In this document: in pieces, positions 46,696-56,725 of the stretch
How positions within the stretch are numbered: the stretch's first letter is position 1
Layout of the letters: each line of letters opens with the position of its first letter
Assembly: GCF_000429625.1 (NCBI RefSeq)
Contig: NZ_AUCF01000001.1
Location: 434,001-498,000, forward strand
Length of the DNA: 64,000 bases
DNA from: Azospirillum halopraeferens DSM 3675
Lineage (GTDB): Bacteria; Pseudomonadota; Alphaproteobacteria; Azospirillales; Azospirillaceae
Reading direction: 5' to 3'
Notes under the pieces: generated by a model
What the model saw: the letters and a program-made list of their open reading frames with translations, nothing else
Databases searched by the model: none
What the model was told of the DNA's origin: nothing
Translations under genes and position numbers: made by a program

Positions 46696-48966
46696 ATGCC
46701 CAAAGCCAAGCCCGCTCCCGCCGCCTTTCCGTCCCGTGAAGACGTCCTCGCCTTCATCCGCAACAGCCCGGTTCCCGTCGGCAAACGCGAGGTTGCCCGT
46801 GCCTTCCGCCTGTCCGGCTCCGCCGACCGCGAACGGCTCAAGGAGCTGATTCGCGACCTGGAGGCCGGCGGAGCGGTGGAGCGCGGACGCGGCAAGCGCG
46901 TGGCGCCGCCGCAGGCGCTGCCGGAAGTGGCGGTGCTGGAGGTGACCGGCGTCGACGCCGACGGCGAGGTGCTGGCCCGCCCGCTGACGTGGGCCGGTGA
47001 CGGCGCGCCGCCGCGAATTTTCATGATGCCCGAGAAGAAGGGCCACCCCGCCCTGACCGCCGGCGACCGCGTGCTGGCGCGCCTGTCGCGCATCACGCCC
47101 GGCCTGTACGAGGCGCGCACCATCCGCCGCATCGAGGGGACGACCGGGCGGATCGTCGGAGTCTTCCGGATGGGACCGGAAGGGGGGCGGATCGTCCCGG
47201 CCGACCGGCGCAACGCGGCGGAACTGGCGGTGCTGCCCGTCGACGCCGGCGGGGCGGAGGATGGCGACCTGGTGTTGGCCGACGTGCTGCCGGCCACCCG
47301 GCTCGGCCTGGCGCGGGGCCGCGTGGCGGAGCGGATCGGCCCGTCCGCGCAGCCGCGGGCTTTCTCCCTGATCGCCATCCACACCCACGGACTGCCCACC
47401 ACCTTTCCCCGCGCCGCGGAGGCTGAGGCGGCGCACGCCGCCGTTCCCCCGCTGCGCGGCCGCACCGACCTGCGCGGGGTGCCTCTGGTCACCATCGACG
47501 GCGCCGACGCCCGCGACTTCGACGACGCCGTGTGGGCCGAACCGGACGGCGATCCCGCCAACCCCGGCGGCTGGCATCTGGTGGTGGCCATCGCCGACGT
47601 GGCCTATTACGTCCGCCCCGGTTCGGCGCTGGACCGGGCGGCCTTCGAGCGCGGCAACTCCGCCTATTTCCCCGACCGTGTGGTTCCCATGCTGCCGGAG
47701 GCGCTGTCGAACGACCTCTGTTCCCTGCGCCCCGGCGAAGAGCGGGGCTGCCTGGCCGCCCATCTGTGGATCGGCGCCGACGGCACGCTGCGCCGCCATC
47801 GCTTCGAGCGCGCCCTCATGCGCTCCGCCGCCCGCCTCACCTACGAGCAGGTGCAGGAGGCGCGCGACGGCCGGCCGGACGAGGTGACCGGGCCTTTGCT
47901 GGAGCCGGTGCTGGCCCCGCTGTACGGCGCCTTCACGTGCCTGTGGGAGGCGCGCCGGCGCCGCGGCACGCTCGACCTCGATCTGCCGGAACGGCGGGTG
48001 CGTCTGGGTGAGGACGGCCGGATCGCGGCGATCACCGTGCGCGAGCGGTTCGACAGCCACCGGCTGATCGAGGAGTTCATGATCAGCGCCAACGTCGCCG
48101 CCGCCGAAAGCCTGGAAGCGGCCGGGGCGCCCTGCGTCTACCGTGTCCACGACCGGCCCGCCCCGGACCGGCTGGAAGGGCTGCGCGAATTCCTGGACGG
48201 GATCGGCTACACGCTGGCCCGCGGCGATTCGCTGCGGCCCGAGCATTTCACCCGCCTGCTCCGCCGGGCCGACGGCACGCCTGAATCGCCCCTAATCAGC
48301 GAGATCATCCTGCGGGCGCAGGCGCAGGCGGTCTACAGCCCGGAGAACATCGGCCATTTCGGGCTGTCGCTCGGCCGCTATGCCCATTTCACCTCGCCGA
48401 TCCGCCGGTACGCCGACCTGCTGGTGCACCGCGCCCTGATCCGCGCCCACGGGCTGGGCGTCGGCGGGCTGGACGACGCCACCATGGCCGCATTGGGCGA
48501 TGCGGCCGATCACGTCTCGATGACCGAACGGCGTGCTGGCACCGCTGAGCGCGACGCCCTCGACCGCTACACCGCCGCGCACCTGGCGGACCATGTGGGC
48601 GCCACCTTCAGCGGACGCATCACCGGCGTCACCCGCTTCGGCCTGTTCGTCCGCCTGGATGAGAGCGGGGCCGACGGGCTGGTCCCCGCCTCCACCCTGC
48701 CCGACGACCGTTATGACCACGACGAGCGCGGCCACGCGCTGGTCGGCCGGCAGTGGGGCCGCATCTTCCGGCTGGGCGCCCCCGTCAAGATCGAGGTGAA
48801 GGAGGCCGACCCGCTGACCGGCAGCACCCTGTTCCGGCTGACCAACCCCGATGGCGCCGATCTGCCGTGGCAGTCCGGCCACACCCCGCGCACCGCCGCC
48901 ATGGGAAGCGGGACGGACCAACGCCGGAAGAAGCATGGCAAGCGCGCAACATCTCGTGGGAAATAG
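46696..48966 (+). CDS. rnr: Ribonuclease R
   Basis: A 756-residue 3'-5' exoribonuclease of the RNB family. Order: an N-terminal HTH (VPVGKREVARAFRLSGSADR, about 25-44), cold-shock OB domains, the RNB catalytic core with TIDGADARDFDDAVWAE (about 265-281, catalytic Asp cluster) and AHFTSPIRRYADLLVHRAL (about 555-573), and a C-terminal S1 domain (ATFSGRITGVTRFGLFVRL near 636-654) with a basic tail. It degrades structured RNA. The antiporter gene is divergent upstream; a peptidase gene follows 157 bp later. Confidence 0.95.
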   Translation: MPKAKPAPAAFPSREDVLAFIRNSPVPVGKREVARAFRLSGSADRERLKELIRDLEAGGAVERGRGKRVAPPQALPEVAVLEVTGVDADGEVLARPLTWAGDGAPPRIFMMPEKKGHPALTAGDRVLARLSRITPGLYEARTIRRIEGTTGRIVGVFRMGPEGGRIVPADRRNAAELAVLPVDAGGAEDGDLVLADVLPATRLGLARGRVAERIGPSAQPRAFSLIAIHTHGLPTTFPRAAEAEAAHAAVPPLRGRTDLRGVPLVTIDGADARDFDDAVWAEPDGDPANPGGWHLVVAIADVAYYVRPGSALDRAAFERGNSAYFPDRVVPMLPEALSNDLCSLRPGEERGCLAAHLWIGADGTLRRHRFERALMRSAARLTYEQVQEARDGRPDEVTGPLLEPVLAPLYGAFTCLWEARRRRGTLDLDLPERRVRLGEDGRIAAITVRERFDSHRLIEEFMISANVAAAESLEAAGAPCVYRVHDRPAPDRLEGLREFLDGIGYTLARGDSLRPEHFTRLLRRADGTPESPLISEIILRAQAQAVYSPENIGHFGLSLGRYAHFTSPIRRYADLLVHRALIRAHGLGVGGLDDATMAALGDAADHVSMTERRAGTAERDALDRYTAAHLADHVGATFSGRITGVTRFGLFVRLDESGADGLVPASTLPDDRYDHDERGHALVGRQWGRIFRLGAPVKIEVKEADPLTGSTLFRLTNPDGADLPWQSGHTPRTAAMGSGTDQRRKKHGKRATSRGK

Positions 48967-49004
48967 ATCACAAGGCATTCGGATGTCACGAATGTCCCAC
49001 CATC

Positions 49005-49039
49005 CGCCCGTTCGAAAGTGCTATCACTCGCCCGTTCGA
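49005..49039. repeat. 11-bp direct repeat between rnr and the S41 protease gene
   Basis: CGCCCGTTCGA occurs at 49005-49015 and again at 49029-49039, start to start 24 bp apart. The second copy also joins a CCCGT/ACGGG hairpin (49031-49046). It may be a regulator site before the protease gene. Confidence 0.4.
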
Positions 49040-49123
49040 TGACGGGTCGGCACCACGGCCGCGGCAACGCCGCCGCAACGTACGCCCCGCCCCTCGTCAG
49101 GAAGGGAGTTCGTTCGGCACGCC

Positions 49124-50713
49124 ATGGTCACTGGGCTTCCCCGCTGCTCGCGTCCGCATCGCTCCGGCGCGGTTTCCTGCGCCGCCCTGGCAGCCATCGC
49201 CGCCACCCTGTCGGCCGTCACCCCGGCCGCCGCGGCGGAGCGCCGCGGATCGACCCTTCCCTACATCAGCGAGCATGTCTTCGCCGTCGGCTATCACCGC
49301 ATCGCCGAGGCGTACATCCAGCCGGTGGATATGCACCGTCTGGGCTTCGACGGGCTGAAGGCGCTCAGGACCATTGATCCGGACGTGGACGTACAGCGGG
49401 ACGAGGCAGCCGTACGCGTGTACACCTCCGGCCGGCCGGAGGCCGTGTACGCCTCCCCCCTGCCCTCGTCGGCGGGCGGCTGGGCAACCCTGACCGCGAC
49501 CGCGGTCGAACGGCTGCGGGCCCGTTCCGCCACCCTGCGCGACGCCTCGCCCGAGCGGATCTACCAGGCGGTGTTCGACGCCGTGACCGCCGACCTCGAC
49601 GGCTACTCGCGCTATGCCGGTGCGGCGCGCGCCACCAGCGAGCGGGCGCAGCGCGACGGCTACGGCGGGATCGGCGTGGTGCTGGACAGCATGGGCGGCC
49701 GCCACGCCGTGCGCACCGTCGTGCCCGACGGACCGGCCGCGCGCCACGGGGTGCGCGACGGCGACATCGTCGTCGCCATCGACGACAAGCCGGTCGCCGA
49801 CCTGGACGAGACCGCATTGCGCGATCGCCTGCGCGGCCCGACGGGCACGCTGGTGCACCTCACGCTGCGCCGGGATGACGATTATTCGTTCCGCCGCGTA
49901 TCGATCCGGCGCGAGCGCGTCGTGCCCAACACCGTCACCCATGCGGTCGAGGCGGGCGGTGTCGCCGTCATCACCGTGGAGCGCTTCAACGCCGCCACAG
50001 CGGCGCGCCTGCGCGAAGCGGTTGCCGAGGCGGTGCGGACCATGGGGCCCGCGGCGCGCGGCCTGATCCTGGACCTGCGGGGCAATCCCGGGGGTCTGCT
50101 GGACCAGGCGGTGTCGGTGGCCGACCTGTTCATCCCCCACGGCCGGATCATCTCCACCGAAGGGCGCCACCCCGACAGCCGGCAGCGGTTCGACGCGGCG
50201 TCCGACGATGTGGCCGGCGGGCTGCCGCTGGTGGTGCTGGTGGACGGCCGCTCCGCCTCCGCCGCCGAGGTGGTGGCCGCGGCACTCCAGGACAGCGGCC
50301 GTGCCGTCGTGGTCGGCGCCTCCTCCTTCGGCAAGGGCAGCGTCCAGACCGTCACCCGCCTGCCCAACGACGGCGAACTGTTTCTGACGTGGAGCCGCAT
50401 CTACACCCCCGCCGGCTACACCCTGCACCGCCAGGGCGTGCAGCCCGTGATCTGCACCAGCCGCGATCCGCTCGACGCCGAACGGCTGCTGGAGGATTTG
50501 CGCGAGGGACGCGCCCGCCTGCCGGCGGAGGTGTCGTCCTGGCGGGCGGCGGCGGCCGACGACGAGACCGCGCTGAACCACCTGCGCGCCGCCTGCCCGT
50601 GGAAGGACCACGCCCCGGATCTGGACGTCCAGGTGGCCCGCCGCCTGCTGTCGGAGCCGGGGCTGTACACCCGCGCCCTCGCCATCGCCTCGACCACCGT
50701 GGCGGAGCGCTGA
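49124..50713 (+). CDS. Carboxy-terminal processing protease (S41, CtpA-like)
   Basis: A 529-residue serine protease with a signal-like N-terminus (VSCAALAAIAATLSAVTPAAA). A PDZ domain is at about 180-270 (GIGVVLDSMGGRHAVRTV, GVRDGDIVVAIDDKPV). The S41 catalytic site is in DGRSASAAEVVAAALQDSG (Ser, about 382) and SSFGKGSVQTV (Lys, about 405). It acts in the periplasm on protein C-termini or tail-tagged proteins. The C-terminal 100 residues, Arg- and Ala-rich helices, have no family match. The gene stands alone between rnr and rpmG. Confidence 0.85.
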   Translation: MVTGLPRCSRPHRSGAVSCAALAAIAATLSAVTPAAAAERRGSTLPYISEHVFAVGYHRIAEAYIQPVDMHRLGFDGLKALRTIDPDVDVQRDEAAVRVYTSGRPEAVYASPLPSSAGGWATLTATAVERLRARSATLRDASPERIYQAVFDAVTADLDGYSRYAGAARATSERAQRDGYGGIGVVLDSMGGRHAVRTVVPDGPAARHGVRDGDIVVAIDDKPVADLDETALRDRLRGPTGTLVHLTLRRDDDYSFRRVSIRRERVVPNTVTHAVEAGGVAVITVERFNAATAARLREAVAEAVRTMGPAARGLILDLRGNPGGLLDQAVSVADLFIPHGRIISTEGRHPDSRQRFDAASDDVAGGLPLVVLVDGRSASAAEVVAAALQDSGRAVVVGASSFGKGSVQTVTRLPNDGELFLTWSRIYTPAGYTLHRQGVQPVICTSRDPLDAERLLEDLREGRARLPAEVSSWRAAAADDETALNHLRAACPWKDHAPDLDVQVARRLLSEPGLYTRALAIASTTVAER

Positions 50714-50729
50714 AAACCCTTGCCGGGGC

Positions 50730-50757
50730 TTGACATGGCGCGTGGGGGCGGTATCTT
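50730..50757 (+). promoter_or_regulatory. Strong sigma-70 promoter for rpmG
   Basis: A perfect TTGACA (50730-50735), a 16-bp spacer and TATCTT (50752-50757), about 62 nt before the rpmG start. Confidence 0.75.
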
Positions 50758-50818
50758 CCGCGCCTACGTCGCCGCCCCGCCGGGCCGGCGGGATACGGAT
50801 TTTGTCGGGATTTCGATC

Positions 50819-50986
50819 ATGGCCAAGCAGAACACCGTCCTCATCAAGCTGGTGAGCACGGCCGATACCGGTTTCTTCTATGTGAAGAAGAAGAACCCGA
50901 AGAAGACCACCGAGAAGCTGTCGTTCAACAAGTACGACCCGGTGGCGCGCAAGCATGTGGAGTTCAAGGAATCCAAGATCAAGTAA
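50819..50986 (+). CDS. rpmG: 50S ribosomal protein L33
   Basis: A 55-residue L33 starting [20 protein letters not shown], with [20 protein letters not shown] and a terminal [11 protein letters not shown]. The usual zinc CXXC pairs are missing, giving the C-minus form that matches the Cys-free L31 in this window. It has its own strong promoter and a UUCG terminator 30 nt after the stop. Confidence 0.95.
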   Translation: MAKQNTVLIKLVSTADTGFFYVKKKNPKKTTEKLSFNKYDPVARKHVEFKESKIK

Positions 50987-51015
50987 GGATTCCGGTCCGC
51001 GACGTGCCGAATATG

Positions 51016-51041
51016 AAAGGCCGCCCTTCGGGGCGGCCTTT
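51016..51041 (+). terminator. UUCG terminator after rpmG
   Basis: AAAGGCCGCCC, TTCG loop, GGGCGGCCTTT: an 11-bp stem with the stable C(UUCG)G loop followed by CGTCTTT. It is symmetrical enough to also serve the convergent der gene. Confidence 0.85.
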
Positions 51042-51085
51042 CGTCTTTCAAACCATGGTGCGCTGCCGCCCCGAAGGGCGGTGCC

Positions 51086-52507
51086 CTATCCCTCGGCGTA
51101 AGGATTCTTGCCGCGCCGCAGGACCAGGCGGATCGGCACACCCGGCATGTCGAAGGTTTCGCGCAGGCCGGCGATGAGGTAGCGCTGGTAGCTGTCCGGC
51201 AGGTCCAGGGGCTTGTTGACGAACAGGGCGAAGGTCGGCGGGCGCGCCTTCACCTGCGTCATGTAGCGGATCTTGACGCGCCGCCCCTCGACCAGGGGGG
51301 GCGGATGGTGCTCCACCACCCCTTCCAGCCAGCGGTTGATTCGCGACGTCGAGACCCGGCGGTTCCACACCTTGTAGGTCTCCAGCACCGCGTCCAGCAG
51401 CACGTCCAGCTTCTGTCCCTTGAGGGCGGAAATGGTCACGGTGCGGACGCCCTTGGCCTGGGCCAGGGACGCCTCCAGCTTGTCCTCAAGCTGCTTCAGG
51501 GCCATGGCGCGGTTGTCGACCGCGTCCCACTTGTTGAGCGCGACGACCAGCGCCCGGCCCTCCTGGATCACCATGCGGGCGATCGTCAGGTCCTGCTTGT
51601 CGAAGATCTGCGTGGGGTCAATGACGATCACGACCACATGGGCCATGCGGATGACCCGCAGCGCGTCGGCAACCGCCAGCTTCTCCACCTTGGCCTCGAC
51701 GCGGGCGCGCCGGCGCAGGCCGGCCGTGTCGACCAGACGGAAGGGGCGATCCCGCCACATCCAGTCCACCGCGATGGCGTCGCGGGTCATGCCGGCCTCG
51801 GGGCCGGTCAGCACCCGCTCCTCGCCGATCAGGCTGTTGAGCAGGGTCGACTTGCCCACGTTCGGGCGTCCGACGATGGCGATCTGGATCGGCTTGGAGA
51901 GGTCCTCCTCTTCCTCCGGCTCCTCGTCCGCACCCTCGCCCTCACCTGTTGCACCGGGCTCGCCGTCGGCGGGAGCCGCCGCGGCAACCTCCGGCTCTTC
52001 CGTCTCCGGTTCCTCGGGGACGAAGGGCAGCAGCGCCTCGACGAGATCGGCCATGCCCTCGCCGTGCTCGGCCGACAGGGGCACCGGGTCGCCCAGCCCC
52101 AGCTCATAGGCTTCCATCATGCCCGCCTGGCCGACGCGCCCTTCCGCCTTGTTGGCGACCAGGATGACCGGCGTGCGGCCCTTGCGCAGCCACGCGGCAA
52201 AGTGACGGTCCAGCGGCGTGATGCCGGCGCGGGCGTCGATCAGGAACAGCGCCACGTCGGCACGGTCCAGCGCCATCTCCGTCTGGCGGCGCATCCGCGC
52301 CTCCAGACTGTCGTCGAACGCCTCTTCCAGTCCCGCCGTGTCGACCACGGTGAAGGACAGGCCGCCCACATGACCGTCGGCGGAGCGCCAGTCGCGGGTC
52401 ACGCCCGGCGTGTCGTCGACCAGCGCCAGCTTCTTGCCGGCAAGCCGGTTGAACAGCGTCGATTTCCCCACGTTGGGGCGGCCGACGATCGCCACGGTAA
52501 AGGTCAT
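51086..52507 (-). CDS. der: Ribosome biogenesis GTPase Der
   Basis: A 473-residue tandem-GTPase (EngA/Der) for 50S assembly. Two full G-domains: [16 protein letters not shown] near residue 8 and [16 protein letters not shown] near 212, with DTAGLEEA and DTAGLRRR switch regions and NKAEG and NKWD specificity motifs. A KH-like C-terminal domain holds the [20 protein letters not shown] segment near 408-427. Between the domains is an unusually long acidic linker (about 166-207, rich in Glu, Ala and Pro). Last gene of the TPR-bamB-der operon; 37 bp after bamB. Confidence 0.96.
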   Translation of the reverse strand: MTFTVAIVGRPNVGKSTLFNRLAGKKLALVDDTPGVTRDWRSADGHVGGLSFTVVDTAGLEEAFDDSLEARMRRQTEMALDRADVALFLIDARAGITPLDRHFAAWLRKGRTPVILVANKAEGRVGQAGMMEAYELGLGDPVPLSAEHGEGMADLVEALLPFVPEEPETEEPEVAAAAPADGEPGATGEGEGADEEPEEEEDLSKPIQIAIVGRPNVGKSTLLNSLIGEERVLTGPEAGMTRDAIAVDWMWRDRPFRLVDTAGLRRRARVEAKVEKLAVADALRVIRMAHVVVIVIDPTQIFDKQDLTIARMVIQEGRALVVALNKWDAVDNRAMALKQLEDKLEASLAQAKGVRTVTISALKGQKLDVLLDAVLETYKVWNRRVSTSRINRWLEGVVEHHPPPLVEGRRVKIRYMTQVKARPPTFALFVNKPLDLPDSYQRYLIAGLRETFDMPGVPIRLVLRRGKNPYAEG

Positions 52508-52544
52508 GGAACCCGATGCCCCGTCCTGGTCGCGTGCAGTCCCG

Positions 52545-53888
52545 TCACCGGTAGGCGACGAGCGTGCCGCCGTCCGTCAGGACATAAAGGGTGTTGTTGG
52601 CAACGACCGGCGGCAAGTAGGCGGCGCCGGGAAGCGTGTAGCGGGCCTGCACCGAGCCGTCTTCCGGCGACAGGGCAAGCAGCTGGCGGTTCGACCCGGC
52701 CAGCCACAGCCGGCCGCCGGCCAGCACCGGGCCGGCCCAGGTGATGCGCCCCTCGCGCCGGCGCGCGTCTTCATAGCGGTCCAGCGACACCACCCATTTC
52801 GCCCGGCCGGTCTGGCGGACGAGGGCGACGACCTCGGCGTCGTTGTTGACCACATAGACGAAGTCCCCGGCGACCCACGGCGTCTCGACGCCGCCGATCT
52901 CCTGCTCCCACACCCGGGCGCCGATGCGCTCGTCCACGGCGACCATGCGGCCGGAGTGGCTGATGGCGAACACCAGACCGCGGTCGACGACCGGCAGCCC
53001 GCGGATGTCGGCCAGGCCGCTCAGGGCGCCGCTGCGGCGGATGGCGGCCAGGTTCTCCTGCCAGGCGATGCGGCCGTTCTCGGGGCGCAAGCCGAACAGC
53101 TCACCCGAGGAGAACGGCGCCACCACCAGGTTGGAGGTGACCGCGGCACTGGAGGAGCCCAGGAGGCCCGCGGTTTCCAGCAGGCCGGCATGGGTCCACA
53201 GGGCGTCGCCGTTCTCGGCCGACAGGACGGACAACTGGTTGTCCACGGTGACCACGTAGACACGGCCGCCGGCCATCGACGGCGCGCCGCGCACCGGGCC
53301 GGACACCCGGCTGCGCCACAGCACGGTGCCGTCCCCGGCGTTCAGCGCCAGAACCTCCCCGAAACCGGTGGCGGCGAAGACACGGCCATCGGCGGCGGCA
53401 ACGCCACCGCCGGTGGCGTCACCCCGCTCCCGCTCCGGGCGTGTTCCGACCTGCCACAGGCTGCGACCGGTTTGGGCGTCCAGCGCCGACACGTTCGATT
53501 CCGCGTCCATGGCGTAGATCCGCCCACCCGCCACCACCGGCGGCGTCATCAGCATGCGGGCACCGCCGGAACCGCGGCCGACGTCGCCGCGCCACGCCTC
53601 GGCCGGAGCGGCCGCCAGGGCCAGATGGCCGGGTGCATGGTCCGGCGTGCCGCCGACCTGCGACCAGGTGTCGTTGGCCACGGCCGGCGGCAACACCACG
53701 GGCATGGACGCAAGGCCGGGGTCCGCCTCGACCCGCGATTCGCGGACCAGCACGGGAATGCGTTCACCCGGCAGCGGCGGTGCATCGGATTTGCCGAACC
53801 AGCCGCCCACCGTATCACAGCCGGTGAGCAACAGGCCGAGGAGGGGTGCCGAGAGCAGTGCGGCGCGGACGGAAGGCTTCCGGGTCAT
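52545..53888 (-). CDS. bamB: Outer-membrane assembly lipoprotein BamB
   Basis: A 447-residue lipoprotein with a lipobox (LLLTGC, Cys about 24) and an eight-blade PQQ-like beta-propeller: repeats such as [20 protein letters not shown] and [20 protein letters not shown]. It binds BamA and helps insert outer-membrane barrels such as the FadL-type porin in this window. It overlaps the preceding TPR gene by 4 bp (ATGA) and is followed 37 bp later by der. The order TPR-bamB-der is common in alphaproteobacteria. Confidence 0.93.
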   Translation of the reverse strand: MTRKPSVRAALLSAPLLGLLLTGCDTVGGWFGKSDAPPLPGERIPVLVRESRVEADPGLASMPVVLPPAVANDTWSQVGGTPDHAPGHLALAAAPAEAWRGDVGRGSGGARMLMTPPVVAGGRIYAMDAESNVSALDAQTGRSLWQVGTRPERERGDATGGGVAAADGRVFAATGFGEVLALNAGDGTVLWRSRVSGPVRGAPSMAGGRVYVVTVDNQLSVLSAENGDALWTHAGLLETAGLLGSSSAAVTSNLVVAPFSSGELFGLRPENGRIAWQENLAAIRRSGALSGLADIRGLPVVDRGLVFAISHSGRMVAVDERIGARVWEQEIGGVETPWVAGDFVYVVNNDAEVVALVRQTGRAKWVVSLDRYEDARRREGRITWAGPVLAGGRLWLAGSNRQLLALSPEDGSVQARYTLPGAAYLPPVVANNTLYVLTDGGTLVAYR

Positions 53889-54532
53889 CGGGTCTTGCCG
53901 TAAAGGGCGGCCAGGTCGGTCGCCCGCGAGCGCACGCCCGACGGGGCCGACGCATCGTCCGCCAGTTGCTGGAACAGGGTTTGCGCCCGCTCGGTGTTGC
54001 CGGCGCGGGCGGCGAGCAACGCCTCCATCTCCCGCGCCGAGAACCGCCAGGGACTGGTGTCGGCGCTGAGCGGCTGCAGGCGCGCCGTGAGCGCGGCCGG
54101 GTCGCCGGAGCCGAGCTGGTGCATGACCGACAGGAGCGTCGCCAGGTCACGGTACGCGGTGTCGGCAACGGTGTCGGCGGCCACCCGGTCGTAGATCGCC
54201 ACGGCCGCCGCCCGGTCCCCCTTGCCGGCGAGCAGCGCCGCCTCCTTGAGGCGGGCCAGCGTCGCCACGTCGGACCCGCCGCGGGCCGCGACGGCGCTCA
54301 GCGCCTCGATCCCGCGGTCCGGGCCGGCCGCCGCGGCGTCCACGGCGGCGGTCAGGGCGGCGGTCGCCTCCTCGCGCTGCGACTGCTCCCGGGCGGTCCA
54401 GATGTTGTAGCCGGCAACGCTGCCGACGAGCACCACCACCACCGCGATGGCGATGCCGCCGTAGCGCTTGAAGAGCCGCTCCATCCGGTCGCGGCGCAAA
54501 TCCTCGTCGACTTCGCGGAAAATATCGCTCAT
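53885..54532 (-). CDS. YfgM-like TPR membrane protein
   Basis: A 215-residue protein. It begins with a cytoplasmic stretch MSDIFREVDEDLRRDRMERL, then one membrane helix (IAIAVVVVLVGSVAGYNIW, about 29-47) and helical TPR-like repeats (TPR_21 / YfgM family). YfgM is an ancillary factor of the Sec translocon and periplasmic chaperones; here it is encoded directly ahead of bamB with a 4-bp overlap, which fits an envelope protein quality role. Gln- and Ala-rich helices dominate and the C-terminal tail ends [12 protein letters not shown]. Confidence 0.85.
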   Translation of the reverse strand: MSDIFREVDEDLRRDRMERLFKRYGGIAIAVVVVLVGSVAGYNIWTAREQSQREEATAALTAAVDAAAAGPDRGIEALSAVAARGGSDVATLARLKEAALLAGKGDRAAAVAIYDRVAADTVADTAYRDLATLLSVMHQLGSGDPAALTARLQPLSADTSPWRFSAREMEALLAARAGNTERAQTLFQQLADDASAPSGVRSRATDLAALYGKTR

Positions 54533-54646
54533 GGCCCTACAAGCGGCGTGCGGAGGGGCGGACGACGGCCGGCCGGCGCCCGTGTTCGGAAACTCAAGCG
54601 GGCCGGATAGCAGACCCCCCGCCGCCGGTCAAGGCCGAGTCCGGCG

Positions 54647-55201
54647 TCAGCCCGCTTCCTTCCACTTGATCGAGCAGCCCATGGAGGGAATCTGGTCGGC
54701 CGGCCCCTCGCCGGTTTCCGCGATCCGGCACATGGCGTGGTACAGTTCGCGCGGGGCGTCCGGGGCCGCTTCGCGCCGCGACGCGTCGAGACGGCCGCGG
54801 TACTGCAGGCACAGATCGGCGTTGAAGCCGAAGAAGTCCGGAGTGCACACGGCGTTGTAGGCACGCGCCACCGCCTGGCTTTCATCCAGAAGGTAGGGAA
54901 AGGTGAAGCGGTGCCGCTCGGCGAAGCGCTTCATCTCTTCGAAGCCGTCCTCGGGATAGCGCTCGGTATCGTTCGACATGATCGCCACGGCACCGATGCC
55001 GTGGGCGGCGAGGTCGGTCACGTCGCGGACGATGCGGTCGATCACCGCCTGCACATAGGGGCAGTGATTGCAGATGAACATGACCAACGTCCCGCGGGGA
55101 CCGCGGACGTCGGCCAGTGTCCGGATGCGCCCGTCGGTACCGGGCAGGCTGAAGTCGGCCGCCTTCCGGCCGAACTCACAGATGGGGGTCTCCGCCGCCA
55201 T
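54647..55201 (-). CDS. Thioredoxin-fold (AhpC/TSA-like) protein
   Basis: A 184-residue protein with ATG at 55201 after AGGGAGAGG. The thioredoxin fold is shown by AADFSLPGTDGRIRTLADV (about 15-33), LVMFICNHCPYVQAVIDR with the CXXC pair CNHC (near 44-47), NDTERYPEDGFEEMKRFAE, and VCTPDFFGFNADL. Members of this TlpA/AhpC-like family are reductants or peroxidases of uncertain substrate. No signal peptide, so cytoplasmic. It follows a 158-bp gap from a response regulator on the same strand and precedes the TPR-bamB-der operon. Confidence 0.85.
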   Translation of the reverse strand: MAAETPICEFGRKAADFSLPGTDGRIRTLADVRGPRGTLVMFICNHCPYVQAVIDRIVRDVTDLAAHGIGAVAIMSNDTERYPEDGFEEMKRFAERHRFTFPYLLDESQAVARAYNAVCTPDFFGFNADLCLQYRGRLDASRREAAPDAPRELYHAMCRIAETGEGPADQIPSMGCSIKWKEAG

Positions 55202-55359
55202 GGTCCTCTCCCTGCTTCCCGGTGGTTGCGTGCCGCCCGCACGGGAGCCGACGGGCTCCGGCGGGCGACCACCAAGGTAAGGCGGGACGGCGGGTTGTCC
55301 AACACGCAATCGCGGTGCAATCGTCGCGGCCGGCCCGGAAGGCGCCGCGGTGCGGCCGG

Positions 55360-56013
55360 TCAGCCTGCCATGGACGCGGCGGCGATCACCGCCTGGGTGC
55401 GGTTCTTCACCCCCAGCGATTTGAAGATCGCCGTGACGTGGATCTTCACCGTGCCTTCCGAAAGCCCCAGTTCGTAGGCGATCTGCTTGTTCGACTTGCC
55501 GGCCCGCAGGCAGTCCAGCACCTCGCGCTGGCGCTGCGTCAGGCCATAGCCGCCGGAGCGGTCACCCGCAGCGTCGGGCAGCCGGCGCCGGGTGCCGGCG
55601 TCGGCAGCGCCCCCCCCGAAGGTGATGGCACCCGGCGGGACATAAATGCCGCCGGAGAACACCAGGTTGAGCGCGCCCATCATGACCTTCACGCTGGACG
55701 ACTTCGGAATGTAACCCGTGGCCCCGAAATCGAGGGCGCCCCGGATGTCGCCCAGGGATTCCGATGCCGACACGACCACCACCGGCGTGCCCGGCTGCAG
55801 GTCGCTCACCTCGCGGATGCCTTCGAAGCCGGGCCAGCCGGGCATGTGAAGATCCATGAGGACGACGTCGAAGCGATCGTCCGACCGGCAGTTCTCGACG
55901 ACTTCTCCGAAGGTGCCGGCCTCGACGAAGTCGGCATCCGAATGAAGCTGCTCAAGCAACCTGCGCAGCCCCTCGCGGAACAGCAGATGGTCGTCACCGA
56001 TCAGAATTCTCAT
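55360..56013 (-). CDS. NarL/FixJ-type response regulator A
   Basis: A 217-residue regulator: a receiver domain (MRILIGDDHLLFREGLRRLL, with phosphoacceptor Asp in VVLMDLHMPGW near 53, and Lys in TGYIPKSSS near 104) and a LuxR/GerE helix-turn-helix (LTQRQREVLDCLRAGKSNKQ, about 153-172, then YELGLSEGTVKIHVTAIFKSL). All canonical phosphorylation residues are present. No histidine kinase gene is adjacent. The ATG at 56013 is used. It starts next to the 712-bp gap that separates it from the oppositely directed regulator B. Confidence 0.9.
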   Translation of the reverse strand: MRILIGDDHLLFREGLRRLLEQLHSDADFVEAGTFGEVVENCRSDDRFDVVLMDLHMPGWPGFEGIREVSDLQPGTPVVVVSASESLGDIRGALDFGATGYIPKSSSVKVMMGALNLVFSGGIYVPPGAITFGGGAADAGTRRRLPDAAGDRSGGYGLTQRQREVLDCLRAGKSNKQIAYELGLSEGTVKIHVTAIFKSLGVKNRTQAVIAAASMAG

Positions 56014-56725
56014 GGCTCCCGTCCATCGTTTGCGGCCGGCCCGAAGATCAAGCCGTTCCCGGATGATGCGTTGCGGTGTCATGACTGCTACCACAATCGG
56101 TAGTGTATCTGTATATCGACAAGCGCCATAGTCCGTTTGAAGCCATCGACCATCCTCCGGTGTCATCGTCATTTGACCCGAAGCCATGGCACCTCGACGA
56201 ACGTCATAGAGGACCCCCCAACCATCGGGATCGCGAACGCGCACGCATCGGGACGAGCGGAGAAGGCGCACGTCTTCCGTGGTGTTCAGTTAGGACGTAC
56301 CCGCCATTGGTGCATGATGCGCGGCCTTCAACGGCTTTCCGCCGCCGCTTTCGGGTAGGTCAACTACCCCGGTGCTGCGCCGATTGGAGAAAAATCGGTT
56401 CGGTTTACCCGAAATGGCGCCAGTTATTCCGCCTCATTCGCCAGAATCGGCAACAGAAGTGTTATCACGCGGACGGCTTCAGTATCCGTTCAGCTTGGGT
56501 TGACGCTGTTGAATGATAAGCTATCGTTTGATTTACAGTATCAGCGGTGAATTTATAAACTGAAGATGACACTGTCAAGTTTTTTTGCAGTTTTTAATCG
56601 GACGAGACAGAAGGTTGAATGAACGTTTATGCGAAATCGCTAACACAAAGAGGCCGGACCCCAGAGAACGCCGCTGCCCCCCGCGGGCCAGCCGTGGACG
56701 CCCAAGGAAAGCCAGAGCTGACCCA
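56014..56725. promoter_or_regulatory. 712-bp non-coding region between two regulators
   Basis: I see no convincing gene here. It is AT-richer than its surroundings, especially 56500-56600. It contains inverted repeats GGGTAG/CTACCC (56353-56369), CCGATT/AATCGG (56380-56398) and a TGACA-C-TGTCA palindrome (56567-56577), a possible promoter TTGACG (56500-56505), 16 bp, TATCGT (56522-56527) toward regulator B, and a T run at 56580-56586. Probably a complex divergent control region or a small-RNA locus. Confidence 0.55.

Noticed and set aside
56103..56516. 137-codon plus-strand frame in the gap between regulators A and B
   Set aside because: No Shine-Dalgarno, biased composition and no domain-like pattern; treated as non-coding.
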